NCBI GenBank assembly: GCA_947174185.1
Contig: CAMWHY010000016.1
Coordinates: 1-34,473, forward strand
Direction: 5' to 3'
Source of the DNA: an uncultured Lachnospiraceae bacterium
Lineage (GTDB): Bacteria; Bacillota; Clostridia; Lachnospirales; Lachnospiraceae
Length of the DNA stretch: 34,473 bases
The notes beneath the pieces are model-generated. The model searched no databases, was not told the DNA's origin, and was given only the letters and a program-made list of their open reading frames with translations. The translations under genes and the position numbers were made by a program. Positions 24,765 to 32,227 of the stretch are shown here, one piece after another (within the stretch, counting starts at the first letter, position 1; each line of letters starts with the position of its first letter).

Positions 24765-25505
24765 CTAATCGATCAGTTTCGGCAATACATTGCAAACATT
24801 ATCGTGAATCACATAATCCGCATATTTATCCATAAAATGCTCTTCCTTCGTGATCAGAACCAGCTTACCACCCTTATAATTTCCCGTACAGAATTTTACC
24901 ATATTATCATACATATTCGTTCCGAGCGCCAGGATCATATCTGCATCCTCACAGGCGTTGACTGCCTCCGTCATCAGATTATTGGCAATATTCTCCCCAA
25001 ACAGACGGATGCCGGGACGAATTGCGGAATCACACTCATCACACAAAGGAACTGCTTTGGCAGATCTCATATAATCTACCGTGAACTTTTTGCCGCAATG
25101 CGGACACCAGTTGTTATGAACGTCACCATGCAATTGGATCACATTTTTAATACCAGCCTTTTCCGCCAATGCATAATAATTCTGCGTAATCAGCATTTTT
25201 AATTTTCCCTGATCTTCCAGACGCTTTATATCCGCGTAAAGAGAAGCCGGTTCAAATTCCTTGCATATGATCTCATTTTTATAAAACTCAAAAAACTTGT
25301 CCTTTCTTGCGCTATAAAAGCCCACATTCATCATTTCATCCGGTGTCTTGTGATAGATTTCCTCCAAACGATAGCACTCTCTCGAAGACCAGATATTCTC
25401 TCCACCGCTTTCAATTACAGTTCCAATGCCCGTCAATACAACGATTTTCGACGATTCACTGATCATCTTCTTTACTCTTTCAATTACAGCTTCCTGTGTT
25501 CCCAT
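24765..25505 (-). CDS. Divergent Sir2-like (sirtuin) protein
   Basis: Sirtuins are NAD-dependent deacylases or ADP-ribosyl-transferring enzymes with a Rossmann fold and a Zn-binding module. This 246-residue protein keeps VVLTG, TQN at 107-109, the catalytic-position His126 in QLHGDVH, four Zn-type cysteines (134, 137, 155, 158), RPGIRLFGE, and LALGTN. Several NAD-pocket residues differ: GAGxS has become GIGTV (25-30), the SGIPDFR segment reads SGGENIW, and the Asp of QNxD is Tyr111. Deacylase activity in the usual form is therefore doubtful. It starts 18 bases after the secreted-protein gene and precedes an unrecognised gene. Confidence 0.85.
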   Translation of the reverse strand: MGTQEAVIERVKKMISESSKIVVLTGIGTVIESGGENIWSSRECYRLEEIYHKTPDEMMNVGFYSARKDKFFEFYKNEIICKEFEPASLYADIKRLEDQGKLKMLITQNYYALAEKAGIKNVIQLHGDVHNNWCPHCGKKFTVDYMRSAKAVPLCDECDSAIRPGIRLFGENIANNLMTEAVNACEDADMILALGTNMYDNMVKFCTGNYKGGKLVLITKEEHFMDKYADYVIHDNVCNVLPKLID

Positions 25506-25523
25506 TTTAAAGCGCCCCTTTCC

Positions 25524-27140
25524 TTATCTTATTTTTGTTCGGGCATTTCTGCCCTCTACATTTCCATTCGTAATAAAATGCATATAATACCGGCTGAGAT
25601 CATTTCCAAATACCGCCTGCAGATCCGGATAATTATGACGGTAAATATTCACATCAAAATTCTCGCAACCCTGTCTTCCTTCTGCCATGCCGGTTGTAAC
25701 AAAGTGGCGCAGCGCGCCTGCCTGATCATTGGCAAAGAAAATCCTTATATCCGGATAACGGTTGATATAATAGCTATAATCAAATACGGCGGAATAATCA
25801 ACACCCCGATATACATTTCCCCCAGTATTCACAACCGTCTGGCTGCCTGATCCTGCCGACTGATTGGCCGACAGCGGCAGCGTATAAATCTTCATAGTCG
25901 CACCATTCGTTACATACCATACCACCTGATTATTAAATACAATCGGCTGACAATCCGACAGACAGCCATGCATCGTCTTGATTTCGCTGGTCATCTGTCC
26001 TGCACCGTTGATAAATACATAAGAAACTTCTTCCAATTCAGAATATCCTGATTTTGTCTCCCAGATCACAACAAACTGCTCCGAGTTGATCTTTACCAGA
26101 TACGGACATCCTACCGTTTTTAATTCACCGTAAGCATATCCGGTCAGGAAAGAAAGCTTTACCGTAGAATTGGAAAAAGTACTTTTGGGAACCGCCGCAA
26201 TAAACACATTCTGATTAGGAGAAAGCCCATCCAGAGAACCGGTGCTTCCTGCCACAAGATAATACTGACCGGACACTTCATAACCTCCCAGTGTCGCGCC
26301 CGAACCAACAAAGGAAAGCGGGCTGACCTGAGAACATGCATAGTTATGATTCGGTATCCCATTGGAAGAAACAATATTGTATCTGCTTACCGTCATACTC
26401 CCTGACGGGGCAGGACTATGCTCCACAGTCGTAATCGTGCCGCCTGTCGCATCAACATACTGCGCTGCTGTATTCTCCATTACTCCATAAACGGAACCGG
26501 GCAGACCGCACTGTACCGCCTTGACCTGATTATTATCTATCTGATAAGTAATCATCATACTTGCCTGATGGTACATACCATTTTTATCCATATATGTCTG
26601 ATGTGCCGTTTTAATATAAAGATAATTACCATTCTCGCAGATATCAATCCCACTTCCGCAGAAAGGAATCGTCGTATTGCAGTTGGTCACCGCAACGCTG
26701 CCGAGTCTTACCCAATCCTTTGAATATCTGACGATACGGATACACTCCACCTTATCGTTCTGCTCCATATTCTGCTGCCCGAAGATCAGATAATTATAAT
26801 TCTGACCGGCATAAAACCCGCCAAAAATACTAAGTTCAAATCCTACTGCTCTCTGCTGCACCAGCTTGTAAGAGGCATTATACCTCTCGACAAGAATGAC
26901 GTCCCCCATATTTTCCACTCTGGTAAATGTACCATCCCCGTTGTTGTATAAATAGCTGTTCGGCACTCTGCTGTTAGAGGTATATTCATGATCATGAATA
27001 TTATTTGTAACAACATTAGACCCCGTATACTCCCCTGCATCGACCTGCAATACCGGAAATAGCGCAAGTATCACCGCTAAAGCTGCCGCCAACAGACGGT
27101 GGGTCACCGGGATGTAATGATTTCTAATATATCTTTTCAT
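25524..27140 (-). CDS. Secreted beta-propeller-like protein with C-terminal surface repeats
   Basis: This 538-residue exported protein has a signal peptide (hydrophobic run LLAAALAVILALFPVLQVDA) followed by about 400 residues rich in short beta-strand stretches with aromatic and Gly turns, such as YLIFGQQN, LYIKTAH, YYLVAGSTGSLDG and FVVIWETKSGY; this looks like a propeller-type fold, though no catalytic motif is visible. The last ~85 residues contain two copies of the repeat found in the SGNH hydrolase: FDYSYYINRYPDI...HFVTTGMAEGR and FDVNIYRHNYPDL...HFITNGNVEGR. The start at 27140 has GGAGG 6 bases upstream. It is the first gene of a likely operon with the sirtuin-like and unknown genes. 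The function is unknown; binding or anchoring at the cell surface is suggested by the repeats. Confidence 0.8.
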   Translation of the reverse strand: MKRYIRNHYIPVTHRLLAAALAVILALFPVLQVDAGEYTGSNVVTNNIHDHEYTSNSRVPNSYLYNNGDGTFTRVENMGDVILVERYNASYKLVQQRAVGFELSIFGGFYAGQNYNYLIFGQQNMEQNDKVECIRIVRYSKDWVRLGSVAVTNCNTTIPFCGSGIDICENGNYLYIKTAHQTYMDKNGMYHQASMMITYQIDNNQVKAVQCGLPGSVYGVMENTAAQYVDATGGTITTVEHSPAPSGSMTVSRYNIVSSNGIPNHNYACSQVSPLSFVGSGATLGGYEVSGQYYLVAGSTGSLDGLSPNQNVFIAAVPKSTFSNSTVKLSFLTGYAYGELKTVGCPYLVKINSEQFVVIWETKSGYSELEEVSYVFINGAGQMTSEIKTMHGCLSDCQPIVFNNQVVWYVTNGATMKIYTLPLSANQSAGSGSQTVVNTGGNVYRGVDYSAVFDYSYYINRYPDIRIFFANDQAGALRHFVTTGMAEGRQGCENFDVNIYRHNYPDLQAVFGNDLSRYYMHFITNGNVEGRNARTKIR

Positions 27141-27183
27141 AGACAACCTCCATTTTTCAACCTTATATACCTGATAAAACCGT

Positions 27184-27241
27184 ATGGAGCAGTGCTTAGC
27201 TCGTTTCCGCTTTGCTCCATCTCGCTCGCGGGCTTTCGCCC
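27184..27241 (-). ncRNA. Structured 5' leader of the secreted protein mRNA
   Basis: Reading on the minus strand, GGGC-GAAA-GCCC (27241-27230) is a compact hairpin with a GNRA loop. It is followed by perfect 8-base arms ATGGAGCA and TGCTCCAT (27220-27213 and 27191-27184) enclosing 21 bases. The leader between the promoter-like site at 27270 and the start codon is about 120 bases. I do not recognise a known riboswitch. Confidence 0.35.
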
Positions 27242-27269
27242 TATTTACTGCATCATTGCTTTCGCGTAC

Positions 27270-27279
27270 ATTATACCAT
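27270..27279 (-). promoter_or_regulatory. Extended -10 promoter element before the secreted protein gene
   Basis: ATGG-TATAAT on the minus strand gives an extended -10 (TGnTATAAT). No good -35 element is visible at 16-18 bases. A nearly identical site, TATATGGTATAAT, precedes the acetyltransferase gene at 30921. Confidence 0.45.
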
Positions 27280-27351
27280 ATAGAATCAGAAAAAAACAGT
27301 ATGTATTTATCCCTTCCATGCCGATTTATAAAATTTCCTATAAATATTTCA

Positions 27352-27373
27352 AGGACTATGTTTCCATAGTCCT
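27352..27373 (-). terminator. Hairpin downstream of the Sel1-repeat gene
   Basis: A perfect 9-base-pair stem (AGGACTATG/CATAGTCCT) with a 4-base loop (GAAA on the minus strand) lies 41 bases past the stop codon. Only an interrupted T-rich tract follows, so it is a plausible but weak terminator. Confidence 0.45.
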
Positions 27374-27414
27374 CGAATGCAGCGACACTAACGCCTTATT
27401 TTATGCATATGCCA

Positions 27415-28287
27415 TTATTGAATGAGCTGTCTGATATTTTCCGCATTTTGTCTGGCAAATTCATTACCTAAATCTGCCGCTTTTTCATACCACTCTAAAG
27501 CCGTTTCATAGTCCTGCTCTACTCCATATCCTTCACGATACATATCTCCAATATTATTCATTGCATACATATTACCTAAATCTGCTGCTTTTTCATACCA
27601 CTCCATTGCCACTGCATAGTCCTGTTCTACTCCGTGTCCTTCAAAATACATCCATCCAGCATTAAACATTGCAGAGCTAACAAAGAGTTGTTCTGTTCCC
27701 TCCGAAGCTTTGATATAATCCTCCAATGCCTCTTCATCATTTAGGGAAATGCAGGCAGTACCTAAATACCCTTCAACACAACCCTGCTCGATAGCCGACT
27801 GCCATAATTCCTTCGCCCGCTCTTCATCCTTTTCAACACCCTGCCCATAATAATACAAAAATCCCAGAGCAAGCTGCGCATATGGATTATCTCCGCATTC
27901 TTCATAATATGCGCTTGCCATTCTAAAGTCTGTTTCAGGATAATTATAGTTATCGCACATCAATCCCAGGTAAAAGTTCGCTTCTACTTTTCCCAGTTCT
28001 TTTGCTTGTTCAAAATTGGTATATGCGGACTCCAGATCGACTTCCTTTCCATCCAAACCATACAGATATGCACGCCCTGCTTCATAATACTCATTTGCAT
28101 CAGCTTCTTCCATCCCAGCATCTTCATCCACCTGCCTGACAGCATCTTCTTCCGCCGGTCCGGCAGCATCTTCTTCCGCCGCCTGCGTTGGTGTTTCAAC
28201 TTCATCATTTGACGCAGAGCCACAGCCGCTTAAACTGCCAGTCACCATAAGACTCGCTAATAATAATATCATTACTTTGCTTTTCAT
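27415..28287 (-). CDS. Sel1-repeat lipoprotein
   Basis: This 290-residue protein has a lipoprotein signal (MKSKVMILLLASLMVTGSLS then GCG, lipobox LSGC), an acidic Ala/Glu-rich linker (about 25-70), and about five Sel1-like repeats. The clearest are AMEWYEKAADLGNMYAMNNI and ALEWYEKAADLGNEFARQNA, with GDMYREGYGVEQDY between them. Sel1 repeats form helical solenoids that bind partner proteins. GGAGG lies 8 bases upstream of the ATG at 28287. A longer frame upstream to 28362 lacks support. It is probably a single-gene transcript; a decayed copy of its 3' end lies upstream at 28566-28645. Confidence 0.88.
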   Translation of the reverse strand: MKSKVMILLLASLMVTGSLSGCGSASNDEVETPTQAAEEDAAGPAEEDAVRQVDEDAGMEEADANEYYEAGRAYLYGLDGKEVDLESAYTNFEQAKELGKVEANFYLGLMCDNYNYPETDFRMASAYYEECGDNPYAQLALGFLYYYGQGVEKDEERAKELWQSAIEQGCVEGYLGTACISLNDEEALEDYIKASEGTEQLFVSSAMFNAGWMYFEGHGVEQDYAVAMEWYEKAADLGNMYAMNNIGDMYREGYGVEQDYETALEWYEKAADLGNEFARQNAENIRQLIQ

Positions 28288-28479
28288 TAACTTTTCCTCC
28301 TCTATGTCCCTTCTGTCTATCTCTGTATCAATTATATCTCTACCTCTTTTTTTAAAAATCAAATAAATCTCTAAACGTAGACTTATTTTCTCTAATATTT
28401 ATCTAAATTGCATTTCCTTTGTCTTTTCAAATTTTCAAATATAAATACTCCGTATCCATTCTTACAATGACCATGAAAA

Positions 28480-28514
28480 AAGCGATACATATGACACCAT
28501 ATGTACCGCTTTTT
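28480..28514 (-). terminator. Bidirectional intrinsic terminator
   Basis: Arms 28482-28492 and 28499-28509 pair over 11 positions with one wobble around a 6-base loop, flanked by A and T runs on both sides. On the minus strand it ends TTTTTTCAT and would stop transcription from the DUF6320 gene. Confidence 0.8.
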
Positions 28515-28565
28515 ACTGTACGTCAAAATAATTTTTCGCACCTTATTTCATTCATATTCTATGAT

Positions 28566-28645
28566 TGCATATACTATCTGATATATCCCGCATTTTCTTT
28601 TGCAATTTAATTACCTAAAGTTACTATTTTTTCATACCACTTTCT
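28566..28645 (-). pseudogene. Decayed copy of the 3' end of the Sel1-repeat gene
   Basis: About 75 bases align clearly with the last codons of the 27415 gene. Read on the minus strand, they give WYEKIVTLGN-stop-IAKENAGYIR against WYEKAADLGNEFARQNAENIR in the intact gene, with in-frame stops. The order and spacing are kept, so this is a remnant of a duplicated Sel1 gene rather than chance similarity. Confidence 0.7.
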
Positions 28646-28682
28646 ATACAAGCACCAATTATATGATGCCTTTAGAATTTAA

Positions 28683-29396
28683 TTACAGATGAAAACGCCT
28701 TTTAATTTCATTGCGCACACGCCTTCTGGAAAACATCGCAGCCAACGCGACCGTAATGACCGTACATACCGTCAGTACGATTGCGGACCATTTGATCTCC
28801 AATGGCTGCTGAAACGCATGATCCACCAAAAGTTCTATGGAAATACAGAGTACAGCGGTTTCCATAAAAAAGAGACAGGCTAATACCCCAAAAGATTTCT
28901 TGTATCTTGCCACCGTAAGAAATATTTCAACCAACGCCAGTACGATTAACGCAATCGGAATCCCAAGATCCACCACCCATTCCGAAGAATCCGTAAAAAT
29001 GCCAATCAGCGCAATATAGATACACACCGCAGCGCCGTTTAACAGCATCATAATACGTCTTCTCATATTGCGGATTAACAGCGGAGGTACAGTCATCACC
29101 CATAATAACCCGCAGAAACCCAGCACCAGCAAAGACCACTGATTTGACTTCCACATCAGATAATTCAACAGCAGACAGCTAATGGCTGTACAGGCTAAGA
29201 TCACCGTCATCACAACCGCCAGATCCTTTCGCTTGATCGGTTCCACAATCCCGACTTTATTAGGAAAGGGCAGTTCTCCGTTTCCTGCCTCCTTATCTGC
29301 CTGCAGTTCATTTGGATTAATTACTATCGTATTGCAAAGAGGACACTTTTTTATGGAAGCCTCCAGTTCCACACCGCAATTTACACAATAAGACAT
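28683..29396 (-). CDS. DUF6320-type zinc-ribbon membrane protein
   Basis: This 237-residue protein opens with a zinc ribbon (CVNCGVELEASIKKCPLC, two CxxC pairs), then a linker with PFPNKVGIVEPIKRKDLAV, and about six hydrophobic helices. The layout matches the DUF6320 family of Clostridia, whose function is unknown. The start at 29396 has GAGG about 8 bases upstream and begins the zinc ribbon directly. It follows the condensation-like acetyltransferase gene, a common pairing as far as I recall, with hairpins in the gap. Confidence 0.75.
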   Translation of the reverse strand: MSYCVNCGVELEASIKKCPLCNTIVINPNELQADKEAGNGELPFPNKVGIVEPIKRKDLAVVMTVILACTAISCLLLNYLMWKSNQWSLLVLGFCGLLWVMTVPPLLIRNMRRRIMMLLNGAAVCIYIALIGIFTDSSEWVVDLGIPIALIVLALVEIFLTVARYKKSFGVLACLFFMETAVLCISIELLVDHAFQQPLEIKWSAIVLTVCTVITVALAAMFSRRRVRNEIKRRFHL

Positions 29397-29409
29397 ACTA
29401 ATAACCTCG

Positions 29410-29458
29410 CCTTTCCACAACCTGCGAACTTTAATGCACTTTAGTGCTATGCCGCAGG
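29410..29458 (-). promoter_or_regulatory. Structured leader of the DUF6320 gene with shared 19-base motif
   Basis: TTCGCAGGTTGTGGAAAGG (29428-29410) matches the trkA leader except for one base. Here its CGCAGG can pair with CCTGCG at 29458-29453 around an inner GCACT-AA-AGTGC hairpin (29447-29436). Confidence 0.4.
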
Positions 29459-29470
29459 CACAATATTCGC

Positions 29471-29520
29471 AAAACAAATAAATTTGTTTTTGAAAAATAA
29501 GCCATCGAGCTTATTTTTCA
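29471..29520 (-). terminator. Tandem AT-rich hairpins after the acetyltransferase gene
   Basis: Perfect 12-base arms (29491-29502 and 29509-29520) with a 6-base loop form an A-tract/T-tract terminator-like hairpin. A second inverted repeat, AAAACAAAT/ATTTGTTTT, lies at 29471-29490. They start 10 bases past the stop codon at 29530 and may partly end transcription before the DUF6320 gene. Confidence 0.6.
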
Positions 29521-29529
29521 ACCTGCCTC

Positions 29530-30822
29530 CTATCGATTGGTCTCAATCCAGACATGGATTCCCTCCTTCACTAAAAAACGGAAGAAATATTTTTCCGCAT
29601 CGGACTCTTTGATCACGCTGGCAAATGTGATCGATAATCTATCTCCAAAAGTGATGATGGAACAATTTGTTCTTTTAGAAAAAGGCTGTCCCATACAGAT
29701 ATCAAATCCCTCAATATGCTCTCTCATTTCCTCAGACGCCGCCAGAATACCCATATTAGTCAGTCCCGCAGTAGAGTTACGATCCTGTACCATCTTATAA
29801 AACTGTCTTACGACCTTGTCTTTGATAAACAACGGCACCACCCTGATCAACGGATGCTGCTGCGTTGCGGCATTGGTGGTGATATCACCGCGCAGAAATT
29901 TATCGCTGATATAATAACGCATATAATGATGCACCTGTTTTACAACATCCTCAAAAGAATATTCCCCCAGTCTCGGATCAATGCTCGGATATACCATGGT
30001 AATAAAATTCCTCAGCGTCTTTGACGGGAAGAAACGACGCAGATTTACCGGCATGGCAAGGGTCACCGGCAGTTTTTTATAGCCTCCGTCATCTTTCTGT
30101 TTCTGTAATAACGCATAAAGAAGCACGGCATTTAAGTATTCCGTTACGGAAGCATCGTATTTCTTTGCCTTTTCGTACACCTCTTTTGCAGAAAGCACGC
30201 CGATAATCATATTTAATGTGTAAAACGGTTCCGGCGTTCCCCGTATCAGATATGTTTTTTCCATAGGACGCGGCGGGCGAACCTCCGCATGTGCATATCT
30301 CCCATAGGCGTCCTCGGTCTCTTCCGGATCAGGTTCTTCATGAATATCTTTTACCAGATACCCCGTAGGAATCTCATATCCCATAAGCCTTAAATATTCT
30401 GCCAGCAACGTATGAAATACGCACATTCCACCATTTCCATCTCCCAGGCAATGATGCACCTCCAGAGAGATCCGCTTATCATAATAATATACCCTAAGAA
30501 GATATCTGTTCTTCGTCCGAAACGGAAGCGGCATACAGGGATTCTTAATATCCTCCTGCACAAATGGTCCGGGACGCTGGTTATATTCCAGATACCGCCA
30601 GAACACACCCTTCCGGATCGCCACCTTATAACTCGGAAAACGGGGCAGAACACGATCAAGCGCCACCTGCAATTTCTCCGGGTCAACCTTCTCTTTCATC
30701 AGTGCAGACAAACGGTAGACAGAACTGAAATCCTGACGCTGCAATGCAGGATACACGATGGCCGACAGATCCAGCCTGTACCACAACTTATCCTCTTTTT
30801 CTCGGTTTTTTCTAAACGCCAT
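29530..30822 (-). CDS. Condensation-domain-like alcohol acetyltransferase family protein
   Basis: This 430-residue protein has the HHxxxDG active-site motif of the CoA-dependent acyltransferase/condensation superfamily at 123-129 (HHCLGDG). Other family-like segments are PVTLAMPVNLRRFFPSKTLRNF and, toward the C-terminus, NCSIITFGDRLSITF. It has no carrier-protein partner or adenylation domain nearby, so it is more likely a stand-alone acyltransferase acting on a small alcohol, amine or lipid than part of a peptide synthetase. The ATG at 30822 follows a GGGGG tract by 6 bases. A perfect palindrome lies just upstream of that site. Confidence 0.82.
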   Translation of the reverse strand: MAFRKNREKEDKLWYRLDLSAIVYPALQRQDFSSVYRLSALMKEKVDPEKLQVALDRVLPRFPSYKVAIRKGVFWRYLEYNQRPGPFVQEDIKNPCMPLPFRTKNRYLLRVYYYDKRISLEVHHCLGDGNGGMCVFHTLLAEYLRLMGYEIPTGYLVKDIHEEPDPEETEDAYGRYAHAEVRPPRPMEKTYLIRGTPEPFYTLNMIIGVLSAKEVYEKAKKYDASVTEYLNAVLLYALLQKQKDDGGYKKLPVTLAMPVNLRRFFPSKTLRNFITMVYPSIDPRLGEYSFEDVVKQVHHYMRYYISDKFLRGDITTNAATQQHPLIRVVPLFIKDKVVRQFYKMVQDRNSTAGLTNMGILAASEEMREHIEGFDICMGQPFSKRTNCSIITFGDRLSITFASVIKESDAEKYFFRFLVKEGIHVWIETNR

Positions 30823-30836
30823 ACTAATCCCCCATG

Positions 30837-30858
30837 TCAGAGCAGCTTGCTGCTCTGA
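30837..30858. repeat. 22-base perfect palindrome in the acetyltransferase leader
   Basis: Two perfect 10-base arms, TCAGAGCAGC and GCTGCTCTGA, are separated by 2 bases. The palindrome ends 15 bases upstream of the start codon, just before the ribosome binding site. It could be a repressor operator or an RNA hairpin controlling translation. Confidence 0.6.
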
Positions 30859-30920
30859 TGCCTCTAAGCGGTTTCCTTATCAAAGAAGGGAATCTTTTTA
30901 TTATTTCAATTTTAAATAAA

Positions 30921-30930
30921 ATTATACCAT
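30921..30930 (-). promoter_or_regulatory. Extended -10 promoter element before the acetyltransferase gene
   Basis: ATGGTATAAT on the minus strand gives TGnTATAAT. The -35 region is poor. The start of transcription would be near 30914, leaving the 30837-30858 palindrome in the leader. Confidence 0.45.
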
Positions 30931-30998
30931 ATATAATATACATTGAATACACAAATATGGTCTCATTTACCTTTATGCTATGAAAACGTCAGTTACTA

Positions 30999-31027
30999 TT
31001 GACAATACCGGCTCTTTATGGGAATAT
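30999..31027 (+). promoter_or_regulatory. Promoter of the acyltransferase-3 gene
   Basis: A perfect TTGACA (30999-31004) is followed after 17 bases by GAATAT (31022-31027), preceded by TGG. It lies 25 bases before the start codon and is divergent from the acetyltransferase promoter. Confidence 0.55.
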
Positions 31028-31052
31028 GTGCTGAGAAACGGAGGATAAAATT

Positions 31053-32120
31053 TTGCAAAAGGAACGGATTGCATATTTGGATTTGGTCCGCATCATAGCG
31101 GGGATTTTAGTGATTATGGTACATATTTCGGCACAGCAGATTGAAAATCTGGCGGTAGACAGCATGGCGTTTGCCATAACCAATGCTTTTAACTGCCTTT
31201 CTTTTTCAGGCGTGGCGCTATTTGTCATGATCAGCGGCGCACTTGCCCTGCGTCCGGATCAGGAGAAGGATTTAAAAACCCTGCTTTTACATAGGACGCT
31301 GCATTTTTTTGTTTTATATTATATCTGGAAAGCTTTCTATCAAGTAATTACTATGCTGGAAAAGGGAGATAGCTTTACGCTTGCCAACATTAAGAATGAT
31401 GTGGTGCTGACGCTGATTCAGCAGAGGGGCTATTACCATCTCTGGTTTCTGCCTATGCTTGCCATACTCTATATGATAGTACCCCTGATGAAAAAAGGAT
31501 TGGCGGAAAAGAAGCTGTGCCAGTACTTTCTGACTGTGTTCTTTGTGGTTGCGCTCTTTGTGCCTACACTACTCCATTATGATTTTAAGTTCAAATACCT
31601 GGTGAAGGATTTTTTTGCATACAACGATTTTTACCTGTTTCGCGGATATTTGGGATATTTTGTGCTGGGACATTACCTGCACAACTGGCGTGGGGAGATG
31701 ACATCGAAAAAGCGTATGCTGCTCTATGCGGCGGGCGGGTTCTGTTTTGTTTTGGCATGTGTTTTGGGAACTCTTGATGCCCATGCCACAGGACAGCCAT
31801 CCCAGCACATGAACACGCCCTTTGCCGCCACCACATTTTTTACTGCCACAGCTCTTTTTGTGGCGGGGCAGTCTGTTGATGGGAAAATAGCCGCTTCGGT
31901 AAAAGCAGGAAAAATACTTGGTTCTCTGGCGAGTACCGTATTTGGCGTTTACCTTCTTCACCCACTGGCGATTCTGTTTTGGGAAAACGTTGGTTTAAAG
32001 ACTTCCCTGTGCACGCCGATTTTGTCCATACCTCTCCTGACAATCTGCACGGCTGCGCTTTCCGTATCTGTATCTGCACTTTTACTGAAAGTGCCGGTCT
32101 TAAGAAAGCTGGTAAAATAG
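31053..32120 (+). CDS. Acyltransferase family 3 membrane protein
   Basis: This 355-residue integral membrane protein belongs to the acyltransferase-3 family (OatA N-domain type), which moves acyl groups, usually acetyl, onto glycans or lipids outside the cell. The N-terminus RIAYLDLVRIIAGILVIMVH carries the family's conserved xxxLDxxRxxA...VxxxH pattern. About ten hydrophobic segments follow, including YYHLWFLPMLAILYMIVPLM and GVYLLHPLAILFW. The start is a TTG, chosen because GGAGG lies 8 bases upstream and the protein begins in the family-typical place. The substrate is unknown. Confidence 0.88.
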   Translation: MQKERIAYLDLVRIIAGILVIMVHISAQQIENLAVDSMAFAITNAFNCLSFSGVALFVMISGALALRPDQEKDLKTLLLHRTLHFFVLYYIWKAFYQVITMLEKGDSFTLANIKNDVVLTLIQQRGYYHLWFLPMLAILYMIVPLMKKGLAEKKLCQYFLTVFFVVALFVPTLLHYDFKFKYLVKDFFAYNDFYLFRGYLGYFVLGHYLHNWRGEMTSKKRMLLYAAGGFCFVLACVLGTLDAHATGQPSQHMNTPFAATTFFTATALFVAGQSVDGKIAASVKAGKILGSLASTVFGVYLLHPLAILFWENVGLKTSLCTPILSIPLLTICTAALSVSVSALLLKVPVLRKLVK

Positions 32121-32146
32121 GCTCAAAGTCCTACAAAACAAATATG

Positions 32147-32175
32147 TTGTTTTTTCCGATTCATGCTGATACAAT
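32147..32175 (+). promoter_or_regulatory. Promoter of the HSL-type esterase gene
   Basis: TTGTTT (32147-32152) and TACAAT (32170-32175) are separated by 17 bases, about 50 bases upstream of the start codon at 32228. Confidence 0.55.
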
Positions 32176-32227
32176 GCAAGTATATTAATCGGAACCGGAA
32201 TATGGAACAAAAAGGCGGGGAGTTCAT

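Noticed and set aside
24765..25505. SIR2-type anti-phage defence gene
   Set aside because: It is a short stand-alone sirtuin with Zn cysteines, not the large SIR2-domain fusion typical of defence systems, and its NAD-pocket residues are mostly changed.
27181..27300. Small gene on the plus strand starting near 27184
   Set aside because: The frame is short, has no ribosome binding site and consists mostly of the inverted repeats in the leader of the minus-strand gene.
29530..30822. Nonribosomal peptide synthetase condensation domain
   Set aside because: The HHxxxDG motif is present, but there is no adenylation or carrier domain here or nearby; a stand-alone acyltransferase fits better.
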